From the NCBI GenBank assembly GCA_002067965.1, contig MVRN01000066.1:1-36945 (forward strand): DNA of 36,945 bases. Direction: 5' to 3'. Position numbers and translations under genes: made by a program. This DNA comes from Pelotomaculum sp. PtaU1.Bin035 (GTDB lineage Bacteria; Bacillota; Desulfotomaculia; Desulfotomaculales; Pelotomaculaceae). The notes under the pieces are model-generated. The model was given only the letters and a program-made list of their open reading frames with translations. It did no database searches and was not told where the DNA came from. Below, one piece after another: positions 13,518 through 22,917 of the stretch; position 1 is the stretch's first letter, and each line of letters starts with the position of its first letter.

Positions 13518-15131
13518 TTGGTCAGAGTGACAGGCTTAAAAATCCCGGTGGGTGAAAAAATTACTGATTTAAAAAAGGCCCTGGTCAAAAAAATCCGGAT
13601 CCGCGAGCAAGATCTGCTTGATTATAAAATTTACAAACAGTCTATTGACGCCAGGAAGGCCGGTATGATTTATTTTGTCTATACCGTGGACGTAAAGCTG
13701 GCAAATGAAGACGTTGCGCTGAAAAAGCTGAGAAATAACAGGGATATATCGGTTGCTCCCCGGCTGGAATATGAATATGTCAAAACTGGCCGGGAGAAGT
13801 TTGAGCACAGGCCGGTTGTTGCCGGCACTGGTCCTGCGGGACTATTTGCGGGCTTGATCCTGAGCCGGATGGGCTACGGGCCGGTCTTGCTGGAGCGGGG
13901 CGGTGACGTTGACTCCAGGGTTGCCGTAGTAAATAAGTTTTGGGAAACGGGAAAACTGGATCCGGAGTGCAATGTGCAATTCGGGGAGGGCGGTGCCGGC
14001 ACATTTTCCGACGGGAAGCTGACGACATTGATCAGGGACTTGCGGTGCCGGAAAGTACTTGAAGAAATGATCGAGGCCGGCGCGCCCGAAGAAATTATTT
14101 ACTCTTATAGGCCGCACATCGGAACCGATAAGCTGAGGACGGTGGTCAAAAACATCCGCAACAGAATAATCAGCCTGGGCGGAGAGGTCAGGTTCGGAAG
14201 TAAAGTAACCGATTTAATTATCACTAGCGGTAAAATAACAGGTATTGTTGTTAATGATAAAGATATTCTGGAGACCAGTGTTTTGGTGCTGGCTCCGGGG
14301 CACAGCGCCAGGGACACTTTTGAGATGCTGTATAGCAGGGGAGTGAAAATCATCCCCAAGGCTTTTTCTATAGGGGTCCGCATAGAACACCTGCAGGAAG
14401 TAATAAATCAAGCGCAATATAAAGAATTTGCCGGCCATAAAAACCTGGGGCCGGCGGATTATAAACTGTCCTACCATGCCTCAAACGGCAGGTCGGCGTA
14501 TACTTTTTGCATGTGCCCGGGGGGGGTGGTGGTGGCTGCTGCTTCTGAGGAAGGCTGCGTGGTGATCAACGGGATGAGTGAGTATGCCCGTGACGCTGAA
14601 AATGCCAACAGCGCTCTCCTGGTCGGGGTAAGTCCCGAAGATTTCGCTGGTGACCACCCGCTGGCCGGCGTGGAGTTTCAGCGAAATTGGGAAAGGAAAG
14701 CCTTCGAACTTGGCGGCGGGGATTACAGCGCCCCGGTTCAGTTGGTGGGCGATTTCCTGGCGGACAGGCCATCAACCGGGATGGGAACTGTAAAACCTTC
14801 TTATAAGAAGACAGTAAAGTTGTCAGAATTAAAGGATTGCCTGCCTGCTTATGTAATCGAAACATTGAGGGAGGCAATACCGGAACTTGATAAGAAGATG
14901 CGTGGCTTTGCCCGGCCGGACGCCATTTTAACCGGTGTTGAGACCAGGAGTTCGTCCCCGGTTAGGATAATCCGGGACGAAAACTATGAAACTCGAGTAA
15001 AAGGCCTGTACCCGGCAGGGGAAGGCGCTGGATACGCCGGGGGTATTATTTCCGCGGCGGTGGACGGGATCAAAGTGGCGGAAGCCATTGCCAGGAGATA
15101 TGCTCCTTTTTTGCATGGGACATGTACTTGA
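13518..15131 (+). CDS. COG2509-like FAD-dependent oxidoreductase
   Basis: An N-terminal alpha/beta domain (VRVTGLKIPVGEKITDLKKA) typical of this uncharacterised family precedes the FAD-binding site, seen as VVAGTGPAGLFAGLILSRMG. NVQFGEGGAGTFSDGKLTT follows, and the C-terminal FAD motif is GLYPAGEGAGYAGGI. The substrate is unknown. The frame is open from 13434, but the best start is TTG 13518, eight bases after GAGGGGAG, which gives the MVRVTGLKIPV start usual in the family and 537 aa. It opens an apparent operon with another flavoprotein (35 bases away) and pepF. Confidence 0.85.
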   Translation: MVRVTGLKIPVGEKITDLKKALVKKIRIREQDLLDYKIYKQSIDARKAGMIYFVYTVDVKLANEDVALKKLRNNRDISVAPRLEYEYVKTGREKFEHRPVVAGTGPAGLFAGLILSRMGYGPVLLERGGDVDSRVAVVNKFWETGKLDPECNVQFGEGGAGTFSDGKLTTLIRDLRCRKVLEEMIEAGAPEEIIYSYRPHIGTDKLRTVVKNIRNRIISLGGEVRFGSKVTDLIITSGKITGIVVNDKDILETSVLVLAPGHSARDTFEMLYSRGVKIIPKAFSIGVRIEHLQEVINQAQYKEFAGHKNLGPADYKLSYHASNGRSAYTFCMCPGGVVVAAASEEGCVVINGMSEYARDAENANSALLVGVSPEDFAGDHPLAGVEFQRNWERKAFELGGGDYSAPVQLVGDFLADRPSTGMGTVKPSYKKTVKLSELKDCLPAYVIETLREAIPELDKKMRGFARPDAILTGVETRSSSPVRIIRDENYETRVKGLYPAGEGAGYAGGIISAAVDGIKVAEAIARRYAPFLHGTCT

Positions 15132-15166
15132 GCGTGATATTGCCTAAGTGGCTGGAGGATGAGATC

Positions 15167-16417
15167 ATGTCTGAGCGCCCGTTAAGCGGGATTATTGTGG
15201 TGGGCGGCGGAGCCGCGGGGATTATGGCGGCAATTGCGGCCAGGTATGAGGGCGCCGGTGTTACGATTCTGGAAAAGAACCAGCGGATCGGCAAAAAGAT
15301 CCTGGCCACCGGAAATGGCAGGTGCAACTTAACTAATATTTACACCGGCATATCAAATTATCATGGCAGGGACCCGAAATTTTCCCACGGGGCATTGAAC
15401 CGCTTCAGTGTTCGCAAAACCATAGATTTTTTTGAACGCCTTGGGGTGGCCCATAAGGTTGAAGACGGCGGCAAAGTGTTTCCTTGCTCCAACCAGGCTT
15501 CCAGTGTTCTTGATGTAATGCGCTATGAGTTGGATGAAACCGGCGTAAATGTTATCTGTGAAGCTGAAGTTAAGGATATTAAGAAAAACAGGCGGGATTT
15601 TACAATCTATCTGTTAGATGGAAAGGAGTATCACGCCGGACGGGTTATTATCGCAACAGGGGGGAAAGCGGCCCCGCAATTGGGCTCGAACGGCAGCGGG
15701 CATACCCTGGCTAAAAACCTCGGGCATAGTATTGTGGAACCATTTCCTGCTCTGGTGCAGTTAAAGTTGGGAGCGAAGTTTCTAAAGCAGATACAGGGGA
15801 TAAAATTTGACGGAGCTGTGGAGATTGTTGCCGGCAATCAGTCTGTTGCCCGCGCGCAGGGAGAAATTCTGTTTACTGAGTACGGCATTTCCGGCCCTCC
15901 CGTCCTGAGCTTGAGCCGCGAGGCGGGGGGATATTTGCATAAAAAAGTGAAGATATGGCTGAAAGTGGTGTTAATCAACAACCTTTCCGAGGAGGAGCTG
16001 GATCAGTATTTGATTAGGCGCTTTGAAACTCAGCCGGGAAAGACCTTGTCTTTCAGCTTTGTGGGGTTTATTAATAAAAAACTGGCGCCCGTTATTTTGC
16101 GGGAAGCCGGAATCACAGATCTAAACAAGCCGGCCGGGCAGGTTACCGCCGTGGAGCGAAGCAGAATACTAAAAATCCTTAAGGACTGGCGTTTTGAGAT
16201 TACCGGCACTACTTCCTGGCCGAACGCCCAAGTTACCGCAGGTGGCGTGGACGTTAAAGACATCAACGTGCAAACACTGGAGTCGAAGATTGTCCCGGGG
16301 CTTTACTTCGCTGGAGAAGTGCTCGACATCGACGGTGATTGCGGCGGCTTTAACCTTCAGTGGGCCTGGTCTTCCGGCTATGTGGCGGGCGAAAGCGCGG
16401 CAGCCCGGCTAAAATGA
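15167..16417 (+). CDS. HI0933/YhiN-family (BaiN-like) flavoprotein
   Basis: The protein opens with a Rossmann FAD motif, VVGGGAAGIMAAIAA. The family signatures LATGNGRCNLTN and GISGPPVLSLSR follow, and the C-terminal FAD motif is AGEVLDIDGDCGGFNLQWAW. Members are NAD(P)/FAD-dependent oxidoreductases of uncertain role; one relative (BaiN) is reported in bile acid reduction by clostridia. I place the start at ATG 15167, behind GGAGG, rather than at the upstream ATG 15122, which overlaps the previous gene and has no ribosome site. Length is 416 aa. pepF follows 20 bases later. Confidence 0.88.
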   Translation: MSERPLSGIIVVGGGAAGIMAAIAARYEGAGVTILEKNQRIGKKILATGNGRCNLTNIYTGISNYHGRDPKFSHGALNRFSVRKTIDFFERLGVAHKVEDGGKVFPCSNQASSVLDVMRYELDETGVNVICEAEVKDIKKNRRDFTIYLLDGKEYHAGRVIIATGGKAAPQLGSNGSGHTLAKNLGHSIVEPFPALVQLKLGAKFLKQIQGIKFDGAVEIVAGNQSVARAQGEILFTEYGISGPPVLSLSREAGGYLHKKVKIWLKVVLINNLSEEELDQYLIRRFETQPGKTLSFSFVGFINKKLAPVILREAGITDLNKPAGQVTAVERSRILKILKDWRFEITGTTSWPNAQVTAGGVDVKDINVQTLESKIVPGLYFAGEVLDIDGDCGGFNLQWAWSSGYVAGESAAARLK

Positions 16418-16437
16418 AAATCAGGAGGATATTTTTA

Positions 16438-18246
16438 ATGGAAAAAAAAGCGCATTTGCTCACCCGGCAGGAAGTTCCGGACCAGTACAAGTGGCGTCTG
16501 GAAGACATTTATGTAACTGACGATCTGTGGGAACAAGATTTTTTGCGGGTTCAGAAGTTGGCCGGAGAGATTGAGACCTTCCGGGGAAGGCTGGGGCAAT
16601 CGGCTATGACTTTGCTGGAAGCTTTGCGGATGCAGGATTGCCTCCAGGAATTGGACGAGAAGGTTTACACTTATGCGCATATGCGCCGGGATGAGGAAAA
16701 CAGCAACCATGTCTACCAGGCCTTGACAGACCGGGCGGATAGCTTAAACACCCGGGTGGAAACTGCTCTATCATTTATAGTACCTGAAATTCTGGGTTTC
16801 CCAACCGGGGTTTTGGAGCGTTTTCTACAGGAGGAACCGGAGCTGTCTGTTTATAATTTTGCCCTGGATGAAATCCTCCGGATGGCGCCCCATACTTTAT
16901 CGGCGGCGGAGGAGCAGATCATCGCCCAAGCAGGTGAAGTAATTCAGGCGCCGGCTAACATTTTTAAAATGATCAACAATGCTGATCTTACATTTCCCTC
17001 CATTAGGGATGAGGAAGGGAAAGAATTGGAGGTCACTCACGGACGCTATCTTCAACTAATGGAAAGCCGTGACCGCCGGGTTCGGCAGGAAACCTTCAGT
17101 GCACTGTACAGTTCCTATAGGAAATTAAAGAATACCCTGGCTGCAACTCTCAGCAACAGCGTTAAGAGAGACGTATTTTATGCCAGGGTAAGGAAGTATA
17201 CCACAGCTTTGGAGGCAGCTCTCTTTGCTGATAACATTCCGCCGGAGGTCTACGAAAATCTAATTGAAACGGTACGCCGCAACTTTGGAAGTATGCGCCG
17301 TTATTTAGACCTACGCAAAAAACTGCTCGGGCTTGATGAATTGCATATGTATGACTTGTATACCCCTGTGGTGAGGGATGTCAGATGGGATATCCCCTAC
17401 CAGAAAGCCGTCGCGCTTGTCCAGGAGGGGCTGGCTCCTTTAGGTGTTTCCTATGGGGAAACGCTGGCTGGCGGGTTTGTTTCAGGCTGGGTGGATGTAT
17501 ATGAAAACAAGGCGAAAACCAGTGGTGCTTATTCTTGGGGGCCTTATGGCGTGCACCCCTATGTTTTAATGAACTACCAGGATAATCTTAACAACGTTTT
17601 CACCTTGGCCCACGAGATGGGCCATGCCTTGCATTCATATTATTCATACCGGGAGCAGCCGTATGTATATGCTCATTACAAGATATTTACGGCGGAGGTA
17701 GCCTCTACAGTCAATGAATCCCTGCTCATGGACCATTTGCTTAAAACTGAAACTGACCATAATAAGAAACTTTACTTGCTGAACCATTATTTAGAAGAGT
17801 TCCGGGGAACGGTATTCAGACAGACCATGTTTGCTGAATTTGAAAAAATGATTCATGAAAAAGTAGAAGCCGGAGCAGCTTTGACCCCGGCCCTGCTCTG
17901 TGAGATCTATCATCAACTTAATGTAGATTATTATGGGGCCGGGATAGTTGTAGACGAGGATGTGGACCTGGAATGGGCCCGTATCCCTCATTTTTACTCC
18001 GCCTTTTACGTCTACAAATATGCCATCGGGTTTTCAGCGGCTACGGCCCTAACCCGCCAGATCCTTGAAGAAGGAGAGCCGGCGGTTTCCCGTTACCTTA
18101 ATTTCTTGAAGATGGGAGGTTCCCGCTACCCAATCGACTTGCTAAAATTCGCCGGTGTTGATATGGCTACCCCTCACCCGGTGCAGGAAGGGCTCGATTT
18201 GTTTGCCCATTTGGTAAGCCAGATGGAGGAGCTGACAGCGCAGTAA
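16438..18246 (+). CDS. pepF: Oligoendopeptidase F (M3 metallopeptidase)
   Basis: The 602-aa product has the M3B layout: a long helical N-terminal half and a zinc site HEMGHALHSYYS with the downstream ligand region FTAEVASTVNE. Further family blocks are YSWGPYGVHPYVLMNYQDN and DYYGAGIVVDEDVDLEWARI. PepF cleaves short peptides (roughly 7-20 residues) in the cytoplasm. ATG 16438 follows AGGAGG, while the frame extends upstream without a ribosome site into the preceding gene. It is the last gene of the flavoprotein-peptidase run and is convergent with the yyaL-like gene, with 108 bases between. Confidence 0.93.
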   Translation: MEKKAHLLTRQEVPDQYKWRLEDIYVTDDLWEQDFLRVQKLAGEIETFRGRLGQSAMTLLEALRMQDCLQELDEKVYTYAHMRRDEENSNHVYQALTDRADSLNTRVETALSFIVPEILGFPTGVLERFLQEEPELSVYNFALDEILRMAPHTLSAAEEQIIAQAGEVIQAPANIFKMINNADLTFPSIRDEEGKELEVTHGRYLQLMESRDRRVRQETFSALYSSYRKLKNTLAATLSNSVKRDVFYARVRKYTTALEAALFADNIPPEVYENLIETVRRNFGSMRRYLDLRKKLLGLDELHMYDLYTPVVRDVRWDIPYQKAVALVQEGLAPLGVSYGETLAGGFVSGWVDVYENKAKTSGAYSWGPYGVHPYVLMNYQDNLNNVFTLAHEMGHALHSYYSYREQPYVYAHYKIFTAEVASTVNESLLMDHLLKTETDHNKKLYLLNHYLEEFRGTVFRQTMFAEFEKMIHEKVEAGAALTPALLCEIYHQLNVDYYGAGIVVDEDVDLEWARIPHFYSAFYVYKYAIGFSAATALTRQILEEGEPAVSRYLNFLKMGGSRYPIDLLKFAGVDMATPHPVQEGLDLFAHLVSQMEELTAQ

Positions 18247-18354
18247 GGGACAGATTTCACATTCCGGATATTGATAATGGCTTAAACATTTTCACGGTTT
18301 GCAAAGAAGCCGAGGGAGAATGTGTCCGCTTATCTCCATAGGATTTCTGCTGCC

Positions 18355-20440
18355 TTAAGATTGAAGGAGCTCTTGTACTTCCGCAAGTTCGGTTGTCGGC
18401 TGCCGGCAGGCAAAGTTCCGGCAGATGTAGAAAGTAGTTTTACCCTCTTTGGAAACCATGCCTTGAACAAAAGGAGCCATGGAATCAAGCTTCTTGAACT
18501 CATCTCCCCTTAAACGGTATAAAAAGACTGTATCGGGAGCAAATATTAAATCCAGAGGTTTTAGTTCCCTGCGGACATCATCTTTATCCCGGCCGGCAAC
18601 TATCACCACTTCTTTACCTGGAACAATGTCAAATAAGAGGGCCATTAAAAAATGTGCATGGCCGGCAGGATAACTATTAACATCGCCTGAAAAGCTTTCA
18701 AACATTTTTTCAGCCATTTCGGCAAAATCGTTCCTGTTGGTTAACCTGGCCAGGCGCAGAAGATTAAGTGCCGAAACCGAATTTCCCGAGGGGGTGGCTC
18801 CGTCGTATATTTCCTTGGGCCTTGCAAAAAGTTCTTCTCCATCGCTACCATAAAAAAAGTATCCACCGTTGGCACTGTCCCAGAAGAGGCGGTTTTGATC
18901 TTCTTGCAGCTCCAGGGCACTTTCCAGCCAGAGAGGCCTCGGATCAGCCTGGTACAATTCAAGCATTGCCCAAATAAGGTAGGCGTAGTCGTCGATATAG
19001 GCAAGGTAAGCTGATTCATCGTCCCTGTAACGGGCCAATAAACGGCTGTCTCCACAGCGGCGCAGCCTGCTCCAAATGAAATCTGAGGCCCGGACGGCGT
19101 CTTCGAGGTAATCTGGTTCTTGCAAAATCCGGGAGCCTTTTGACAGGGCTGCGATCATCAAGCTGTTCCATGAGGTTAATATTTTATTGTCCTTGTAAGG
19201 GTGAATACGTTTACCTCTGACTGCAAAAAGCTTTTCCCTGGATTCTTCCAGGGTTTTATTCCAGGCCTCTTGATCCATGGCCGGGTTAACCGGCCGCTTT
19301 CCGGTATCCACGCGGTTAAGAATATTTCGTCTTTTAAAATTGCCTTTCTCTGTAACACCATACCACTGGCAGAAAAGGCTTCCCGTTTCCTCGCCGAGAA
19401 TTTCTTTGATTTCCCTGGGGGTCCAAACGTAAAATTTCCCCTCCTCACCTTCTGAGTCAGCGTCTTCCGCGGAAAAAAAGGCTCCTTCCGAGGATTTCAT
19501 GTCACGTGTGACGTATCTGAATATTTCCCTGGCTACCTTAGCGTATTGTTCCCTGGCTGTGATTTGGTAAGCCTCAAGGTACACCATAGCTAAAAGAGCA
19601 TTATCATAAAGCATTTTTTCGAAATGGGGGACAAGCCATTGGCGGTCCACCGAATAACGGGCGAAGCCAAATCCCAAGTGGTCGTAAATCCCCCCATTGT
19701 GCATAGCCTGAAGAGTTTTTTCAACCATGGAAAGAGCATCTTCTTCCCCTTTCCATTTCCAGTAACGGAGCAGGAAAGCCAGGTTATGGGGGGCGGGAAA
19801 TTTCGGTGCGTCACCAAAGCCCCCATATAAGCGGTCAAATCTATTTTTTAGAGCAAGATACCCGCCATGCAATGTATTCTCATCCAGTTTACCATGGCTT
19901 TCACCTTGAAAATTAAGTTTTACCGCTCCGGTATTTTTTTCGCCGGCTTCAATAATTTTATCAGAATTGGTCTGCCACTGATGTTGTATTTGGCCTAAAA
20001 CGTCCATAAGGCCTGGACGGCCATAACTACTGTGTTTAGGAAAATAGGTGCCGGAGAAAAAGGGTTTTTTATCGGGACTCATTATTATCGTCAAGGGCCA
20101 GCCGCCGCTGCCCGTTAAAGCCTGGCAGACCGTCATGTAGACGTGATCCACATCCGGCCTTTCTTCCCGGTCTACTTTAATAGATACAAAGTGTTCGTTT
20201 AACAGTACCGCTACTTCTTCGTCTTCAAAGCATTCCCGCTCCATCACGTGGCACCAGTGACAAGTTGACAGTTGAACCTTACGAATACCCAATAGACAAG
20301 AAAATAGGCTTATTTTCCGTTTTGGCTTTGGCAAACGCTTCATCACCCCAAGGGAACCAATCAACAGGGTTATTCGCATGTTGAAGAAGATAAGGACTTT
20401 TTTCATTTACAAGTCTATTGGGTTTTTCATTAAGTTTCAT
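18355..20440 (-). pseudogene. yyaL: YyaL-like thioredoxin-domain protein (DUF255), frame broken by a 16-nt insertion
   Basis: The family start is fully present from ATG 20440 ([19 protein letters not shown] and on), reading to FLSIGYS and then a stop at 20281. The expected next residues TCHWCHVMERE appear in another frame, beginning 16 bases further on. Removing 20266-20281 restores one frame of 689 aa, the normal length for the YyaL/SSP411 family. The insertion lies directly before the thioredoxin-like CHWC motif and looks like an imperfect duplication of aacttgtcac. The rest (DUF255 then a six-hairpin, glycosidase-like domain) is intact to the stop at 18355. Either the gene is newly inactivated or the sequence has an error here. 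A downstream start could yield only a protein lacking the true N-terminus. Confidence 0.85.
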
Positions 20441-20813
20441 TGGGCATCACCACCTTTAATAAATAAGTTTCTATTAGAATGCCCTGTAGTAGTAGAAATT
20501 TATTAAAGATATAATAGAAAAAGGTTTTGCATGCGCTTTATGAGCCATCTGGAACCGGAAAAGACTAAATCATTGGAGGAGTTGAGCCTGTGTTTCTGGG
20601 AATAGCTGGAGGAGCCTTATGGTAAAATATGGTTAGCAGAGCTTGGCGATAGTTTCATGTTATACACGTCCAGGGAAGGTTGACCTCCGCCGGGCTGTGG
20701 AGGAGTTGTCGTTATTTTACTGATTATTAAAAATTCTTTCTATGTTATGATTAAAAAATGGAAAATATATAGTTCATAAAAAATATATTTTAATAAACAT
20801 GAGGAGGATGTTT
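20441..20813. other. Intergenic region with transposase relic
   Basis: This gap of about 370 bases separates the divergent yyaL-like and khtT genes. It holds the transposase remnant (20531-20724) and, after it, an AT-rich stretch (20720-20798) that should carry the khtT promoter, although no clear -35/-10 pair stands out. Confidence 0.5.
20531..20724 (+). pseudogene. Decayed C-terminal fragment of a DDE (rve-type) transposase
   Basis: Reading through one TAG (20603), the frame gives KSLEELSLCFWE, stop, LEEPYGKIWLAELGDS. This follows the integrase-core end of IS481/IS21-like transposases (S-LEEL-x4-W-x-WLEE-x-Y-x7-LG), with the stop where Trp is expected. A shifted frame then reads VDLRRAVEELSLFY, like the start of the following small domain. 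No inverted repeats were found around it. The match is by pattern only. Confidence 0.45.
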
Positions 20814-21311
20814 ATGAGTTTAATAAGAGAGTCCGACCTTCCTGGAATCGGGCGAAAGTTTCAGGTTAATACACGCAGTGGAGATAAGCTTGTAATTGTG
20901 GTCCATGATGATGGCAGGCGTGAAATGTACCATTTTGATAATGATGACCTTGAAGACAGCATATCTATGGTAACGCTTAATGATGCCGAGGCACGTAGTG
21001 TTGGCGGTATTCTTGGCGGTATGTCTTATATGCCAAAAGCATTGGAATCGGTTGACATGGCTTTTGATGAAATGGTTATAGAATGGTACAAACTTGAGCC
21101 GGCAATAAAATCGATTGGTCTGACAATCGGTGATTTGGGAATTCGTAAAAGAACGGGTGCTACAATCATTGCCATTGTGAGGCGTGACCATAGTAAAGTA
21201 ATTAATCCGGGCCCTGAACAAATGCTTAATGAAGGGGCAACTATCATAATCCTTGGTGAAAGGGAGCAAGTAAAAGCCTGTAAACGTTTAATCCAGCTTG
21301 GGAGTATTTAG
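20814..21311 (+). CDS. khtT: KhtT-like regulatory subunit of a K+/H+ antiporter
   Basis: The 165-aa product matches the length and layout of Bacillus KhtT. An N-terminal domain carries VRESDLPGIG-like sequence (IRESDLPGIGRKFQVNTRSG), and a C-terminal RCK_C/TrkA-C domain (about 80-165) includes RKRTGATIIAIVR and INPGPEQMLNEGATIIILG. TrkA-C domains bind small regulators such as nucleotides and gate the partner channel or antiporter. Of the ATG codons at 20799, 20808 and 20814, only 20814 has correct spacing from GAGGAGG (20801-20807). The antiporter gene starts one base after the stop, so translation is coupled. Confidence 0.9.
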   Translation: MSLIRESDLPGIGRKFQVNTRSGDKLVIVVHDDGRREMYHFDNDDLEDSISMVTLNDAEARSVGGILGGMSYMPKALESVDMAFDEMVIEWYKLEPAIKSIGLTIGDLGIRKRTGATIIAIVRRDHSKVINPGPEQMLNEGATIIILGEREQVKACKRLIQLGSI

Positions 21312-21312
21312 T

Positions 21313-22545
21313 ATGGAGCAGCATATTCTCTTTGAAGTTGGGCTCGCCCTGAGCATTATTGCAATGGCTGGCTTATTGTCCTCTCGTTTTAAGTTTTCAA
21401 TTGTTCCGTTATTAATTATTGCCGGGATGGTTGTAGGTCCTCATGCTCCGCATATAGGTGTTCTTGATTTTCGTTTTATAGAAAGTGCTTCGTTAATTGA
21501 TTTCATGGGACGTTTAGGTGTCCTTTTTCTTCTGTTTTACCTCGGGCTTGAATTCTCAGTTGGCCGGTTAATGAAGGCTGGCCGCTCTATTTTTCTGGCT
21601 GGAATTATTTATATGGCAATCAATCTAACGCTGGGAATACTTTTCCCCTTTTTGCTTGGATGGCCGTTGAGGGAAGTCCTAGTGGTTGCAGGGATAACCA
21701 CAATTTCGTCAAGTGCTATTGTTGCAAAAATGATCGTTGACTTAAAACGGTCGGTTAGGCCGGAGACTGAGATGATCCTTGGACTTATGATGTTTCAGGA
21801 CGTCTTTGTAGCTGTATATCTTTCAGTTGTATCGGGACTTGTATTATCTGGTACGGTTTCTGCTTTAATTGTCTTGAAATCAGCCGGTTTGGCACTTGGT
21901 TTTATGCTTATTTTTCTCTTTTTGGGGCGTAAGCTTCTATCACAGCTTAACAGGATATTAAATATTCCCACTGATGAAGTATTTTTACTTGTATTGTTTG
22001 CAATAATTACTCTGGTAGCCGGATTCTCCGAAACTATCCATGTTGCGGAAGCAATCGGGGCTTTGTTAGTCGGTCTTATACTTGCTGAGACTGAGCATAT
22101 AGAACGGATTGAACACATTCTGTTACCTTTTAGAGACTTGTTTGGAGCAATCTTTTTCTTCAGTTTTGGCTTGAGTATTGACCCCCTGTCTATCAGTGGT
22201 GCTGTCTGGCCTGCTATAGCAGCAGCAGGGTTAACATTAATAGGAAACTTTGTATCCGGGATGCTCGCCGGACGCCTGTCTGGTTACTCTCACCGGGCAT
22301 CTACCTATGTTGGTTTGACAATTACACCTCGTGGTGAGTTCTCAATTATATTAGCGAAATTAGCTTTGGCCGGGGGATTATTGCCAATTCTTCAACCTTT
22401 CGCAGCCCTCTACGTGCTTACCCTGGCGATTTTAGGTCCGTTGCTGACCAAGGAGTCAAAGTGGATTTACATCAAAATGAGCCGTATATTTGGATGGCCG
22501 GCAGTGAAAGAGAAGGTAAGGCATAAAGTTTTAAAACATACTTAA
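21313..22545 (+). CDS. khtU: KhtU-like CPA2 cation/proton antiporter
   Basis: The 410-aa membrane protein has about 12 hydrophobic segments with CPA2 marks: GRLGVLFLLFYLGLEFSVGRL, ITTISSSAIVAKM and HVAEAIGALLVGLILAETEH. The length equals that of KhtU. With KhtT it would export K+ (or NH4+) in exchange for protons, in pH control or methylglyoxal stress. Unlike KefB/C it has no C-terminal RCK domain, the regulator being the separate upstream gene. ATG 21313 follows GGGAG; the upstream TTG at 21298 lies inside khtT and is less likely. Confidence 0.9.
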   Translation: MEQHILFEVGLALSIIAMAGLLSSRFKFSIVPLLIIAGMVVGPHAPHIGVLDFRFIESASLIDFMGRLGVLFLLFYLGLEFSVGRLMKAGRSIFLAGIIYMAINLTLGILFPFLLGWPLREVLVVAGITTISSSAIVAKMIVDLKRSVRPETEMILGLMMFQDVFVAVYLSVVSGLVLSGTVSALIVLKSAGLALGFMLIFLFLGRKLLSQLNRILNIPTDEVFLLVLFAIITLVAGFSETIHVAEAIGALLVGLILAETEHIERIEHILLPFRDLFGAIFFFSFGLSIDPLSISGAVWPAIAAAGLTLIGNFVSGMLAGRLSGYSHRASTYVGLTITPRGEFSIILAKLALAGGLLPILQPFAALYVLTLAILGPLLTKESKWIYIKMSRIFGWPAVKEKVRHKVLKHT

Positions 22546-22917
22546 ATATTTCATACTACACAAAACACAATTGAATCATTTTCCTTGTCAACAGATATTC
22601 GCGTCCACTTAATCTTTTTTTGGAATAATAATGCTAAGAAAACGTTTAAGTTTAATGGTATCTCTTTTTCTTTTTGAATTATATTGGATGATATCATCTG
22701 CAGTGATAGATTTGTTAAATTTTCGCCAATAGCGTAGGGAATCTTGCATGGCTTTCATATAAAATAGCAAGTAAACACCTTCCTTCCATAGATTTAAGCG
22801 GAGGGACAATTATTAAATGACCAGTGATTATTTAGCTTTTGGCTCAAGTTATTCGTCTAACGTTAGTACAGATTTGATCAATATGAAATAAAATCACTAA
22901 TGATTACCTTGCTTTTG
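22546..22917. other. Intergenic region after khtU
   Basis: The 372 bases between khtU and the convergent hydrolase gene contain the possible 53-aa gene on the minus strand (22609-22770). I see no clear terminator hairpin or repeat in the remainder. Confidence 0.4.
22609..22770 (-). CDS. Small basic hypothetical protein
   Basis: A TTG at 22770 lies five bases after GGAAGGTG and opens a 53-aa frame (MLFYMKAMQDSLRYWRKFN and on) rich in Lys/Arg, ending IIIPKKD. It has no membrane segment or recognisable domain. It may be a genuine small gene because of the good ribosome site, but composition alone cannot decide. Confidence 0.35.
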   Translation of the reverse strand: MLFYMKAMQDSLRYWRKFNKSITADDIIQYNSKRKRDTIKLKRFLSIIIPKKD

